A stretch of 7,484 bases of DNA from Simkania negevensis. GTDB taxonomy: Bacteria > Chlamydiota > Chlamydiia > Chlamydiales > Simkaniaceae. The stretch lies in assembly GCA_016191565.1 (NCBI GenBank), contig JACPWA010000202.1:1-7484 (forward strand). The letters run 5' to 3'. This document shows, in pieces, positions 6,618 through 7,484 of the stretch (position 1 is its first letter; every line of letters begins with the position of its first letter). A model generated the notes under the pieces. That model did no database searches and was not told where the DNA came from. It worked only from the letters and a program-made list of their open reading frames with translations. The translations under genes were made by a program, and so were the position numbers.

Positions 6618-7427
6618 ATGCCTTTGGATTCCTTTTTTCCTTCTACTTATCCCCTTATTGCAAGAGAAGCCCTTTTCTCAGTCCCTTTTTGTGCAATGAT
6701 TAAAATCGATCCACAAGGAAAAAAGCTTGCTTATGCAGGAGCTGGTACAGCAGGAGTGCTCAATCTCTTTGTCTCAACTGATCTTTCGTTAAAAAACGCT
6801 AAGCAAGCGACTTTCTTTAAAGAGCCTAGGATTACCCAAATGTACTGGAACCATGATGGAAATAAACTTGTGCTGCTGAAGGAGAAAGATGGAACAGGGC
6901 AGCTCCGGCTTTATGGAGTGGATCTGCTCAGTAGTCAGGTCACTGAATATACACAATCCCTTCTGCAAGTGAATGCCAAGGTCTTTCGCTTACATCCGAA
7001 AAAAAGCCAGGCAATCATTGGGCTCAATCATCGCAATCCCCAGTTTCATGACCTCTATCTTATCGATCTGGATACAGGAGAATTTTCGCTTTTCCTTGAG
7101 AATGACTCTTTTGTGAATTTTCTCTTTGATAGCGAGCTCAGATTGGTGTTTAAAATGAGCATCAACTCCGATACTTCCTGGACAGTTTTTAATGAAAAAG
7201 GGGAAGAGTTTATGAAGATCAGCTCTACAGATGCGTTTCACACGGAGTTTCTAAAGACAGATGATAAAAGCGAATTTTTCTACCTTTTAGATAATCGCTT
7301 CTCTAATACAACAGAGCTAAAACAGATCCTTATAAAGGACCAAAAATCAGAAAAAATCCTAGGACATGATCTAAAAAGTGATATTGAAGAAGTGGTTTTT
7401 GTGAAGGGCAATCCGGTTGCTCTGTGA
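6618..7427 (+). CDS. S9-family (prolyl oligopeptidase-like) serine peptidase, N-terminal propeller only, truncated
   Basis: 269 residues. The sequence has the typical start of the S9 acylaminoacyl-peptidase-like group: PLIAREALFS, then IDPQGKKLAYAG and GVLNLFVS, followed by propeller blades with the repeating pattern strand-DxxTGE/strand (YLIDLDTGEFSLFLEND; LYGVDLLSSQ; GLNHRNPQFHDLY). Members normally have about 600 residues, with a C-terminal alpha/beta-hydrolase domain carrying Ser-Asp-His. Here the chain stops within the propeller, and the catalytic domain is missing. The stop codon TGA (7425-7427) is supplied by the GC-rich DNA that begins at the same place, so the truncation follows from an insertion or a chimeric join. 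No signal peptide is seen at the ATG 6618 start. It is divergent from glgA. Without the hydrolase domain it cannot be active; whether the intact gene exists elsewhere is unknown. Confidence 0.75.
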   Translation: MPLDSFFPSTYPLIAREALFSVPFCAMIKIDPQGKKLAYAGAGTAGVLNLFVSTDLSLKNAKQATFFKEPRITQMYWNHDGNKLVLLKEKDGTGQLRLYGVDLLSSQVTEYTQSLLQVNAKVFRLHPKKSQAIIGLNHRNPQFHDLYLIDLDTGEFSLFLENDSFVNFLFDSELRLVFKMSINSDTSWTVFNEKGEEFMKISSTDAFHTEFLKTDDKSEFFYLLDNRFSNTTELKQILIKDQKSEKILGHDLKSDIEEVVFVKGNPVAL

Positions 7428-7484
7428 ACCCGCTGGGTTCGCTACCGAGTGTCGGCCTCATCCACCAAGTCCATCGGGTTCAGC
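7425..7484. mobile_element. Probable terminus of an insertion sequence (or chimeric contig end)
   Basis: Base composition jumps at 7425 to about 63% G+C. The segment begins TGAACCCGCTGGGTTC, which contains a perfect inverted repeat (GAACCC 7426-7431, GGGTTC 7435-7440). Its start resembles the TGAACC ends I recall for some IS3-family elements. TGAACCCG (7425-7432) also recurs inverted at 7475-7482. An end of a reading frame on the minus strand stops just inside. The alternative is foreign sequence joined in assembly. Confidence 0.45.
7442..7484 (-). CDS. C-terminal end of a possible transposase (partial)
   Basis: The minus strand reads LNPMDLVDEADTR then TAG (7444-7442), 17 bases from the proposed element end. 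The placement and the L-[NS]-P-M-D string recall the C-terminus of IS3-family OrfB proteins, but thirteen residues cannot establish this. Chance reading through GC-rich DNA is possible. Confidence 0.3.
   Translation of the reverse strand, partial: LNPMDLVDEADTR

Noticed and set aside
1..7484. CRISPR array, tRNA or rRNA genes
   Set aside because: No direct repeats with unique spacers and no recognisable tRNA or rRNA segments were seen; the only regular repeat is the protein-coding LRR array.

Overview
The window looks like a piece of chromosome from an amoeba-associated ("environmental") member of the Chlamydiae. The evidence is a glycyl-tRNA synthetase with alpha and beta subunits fused into one chain (a chlamydial trait), the neighbourhood glyQS, pgsA and glgA (also close together in Chlamydia trachomatis, from memory), and an F-box-like/leucine-rich-repeat protein of the kind expanded in Protochlamydia-like species. 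The DNA is AT-rich except for the last 60 bases, which are about 63% G+C. The genus cannot be fixed from the sequence alone.

Layout. 1-1328 (-): 5' two thirds of the alpha part plus the start of the beta part of glyQS, running off the left edge. 1329-1483: divergent promoter region. 1484-2767 (+): F-box-like/LRR protein, a likely host-directed effector with its own good promoter. 2735-2833: a decayed second copy of the glyQS linker region, antisense to the last codons of the LRR gene. 3029-3087: two tiny ORFs linked by ATGA overlaps and leading into rlmN. 3084-4124 (+): rlmN. 4206-4844 (+): pgsA, a CDP-alcohol phosphatidyltransferase. 4941-6432 (-): glgA, glycogen synthase, split by a one-base frameshift in a run of five G (+ strand). 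6433-6617: divergent promoter region. 6618-7427 (+): the N-terminal beta-propeller of an S9-type peptidase, cut off where GC-rich DNA begins. 7425-7484: probable end of an insertion sequence, or a chimeric contig end.

The housekeeping genes serve translation (glyQS, rlmN), phospholipid synthesis (pgsA) and glycogen storage (glgA); they are neighbours and do not form one pathway. The LRR gene is the accessory element. The points most worth a second look are the glyQS relic fused to the LRR gene's 3' end, the coupled mini-ORF leader of rlmN, the glgA frameshift, the 12-base duplication at the glyQS start, and the abrupt junction that truncates the peptidase.
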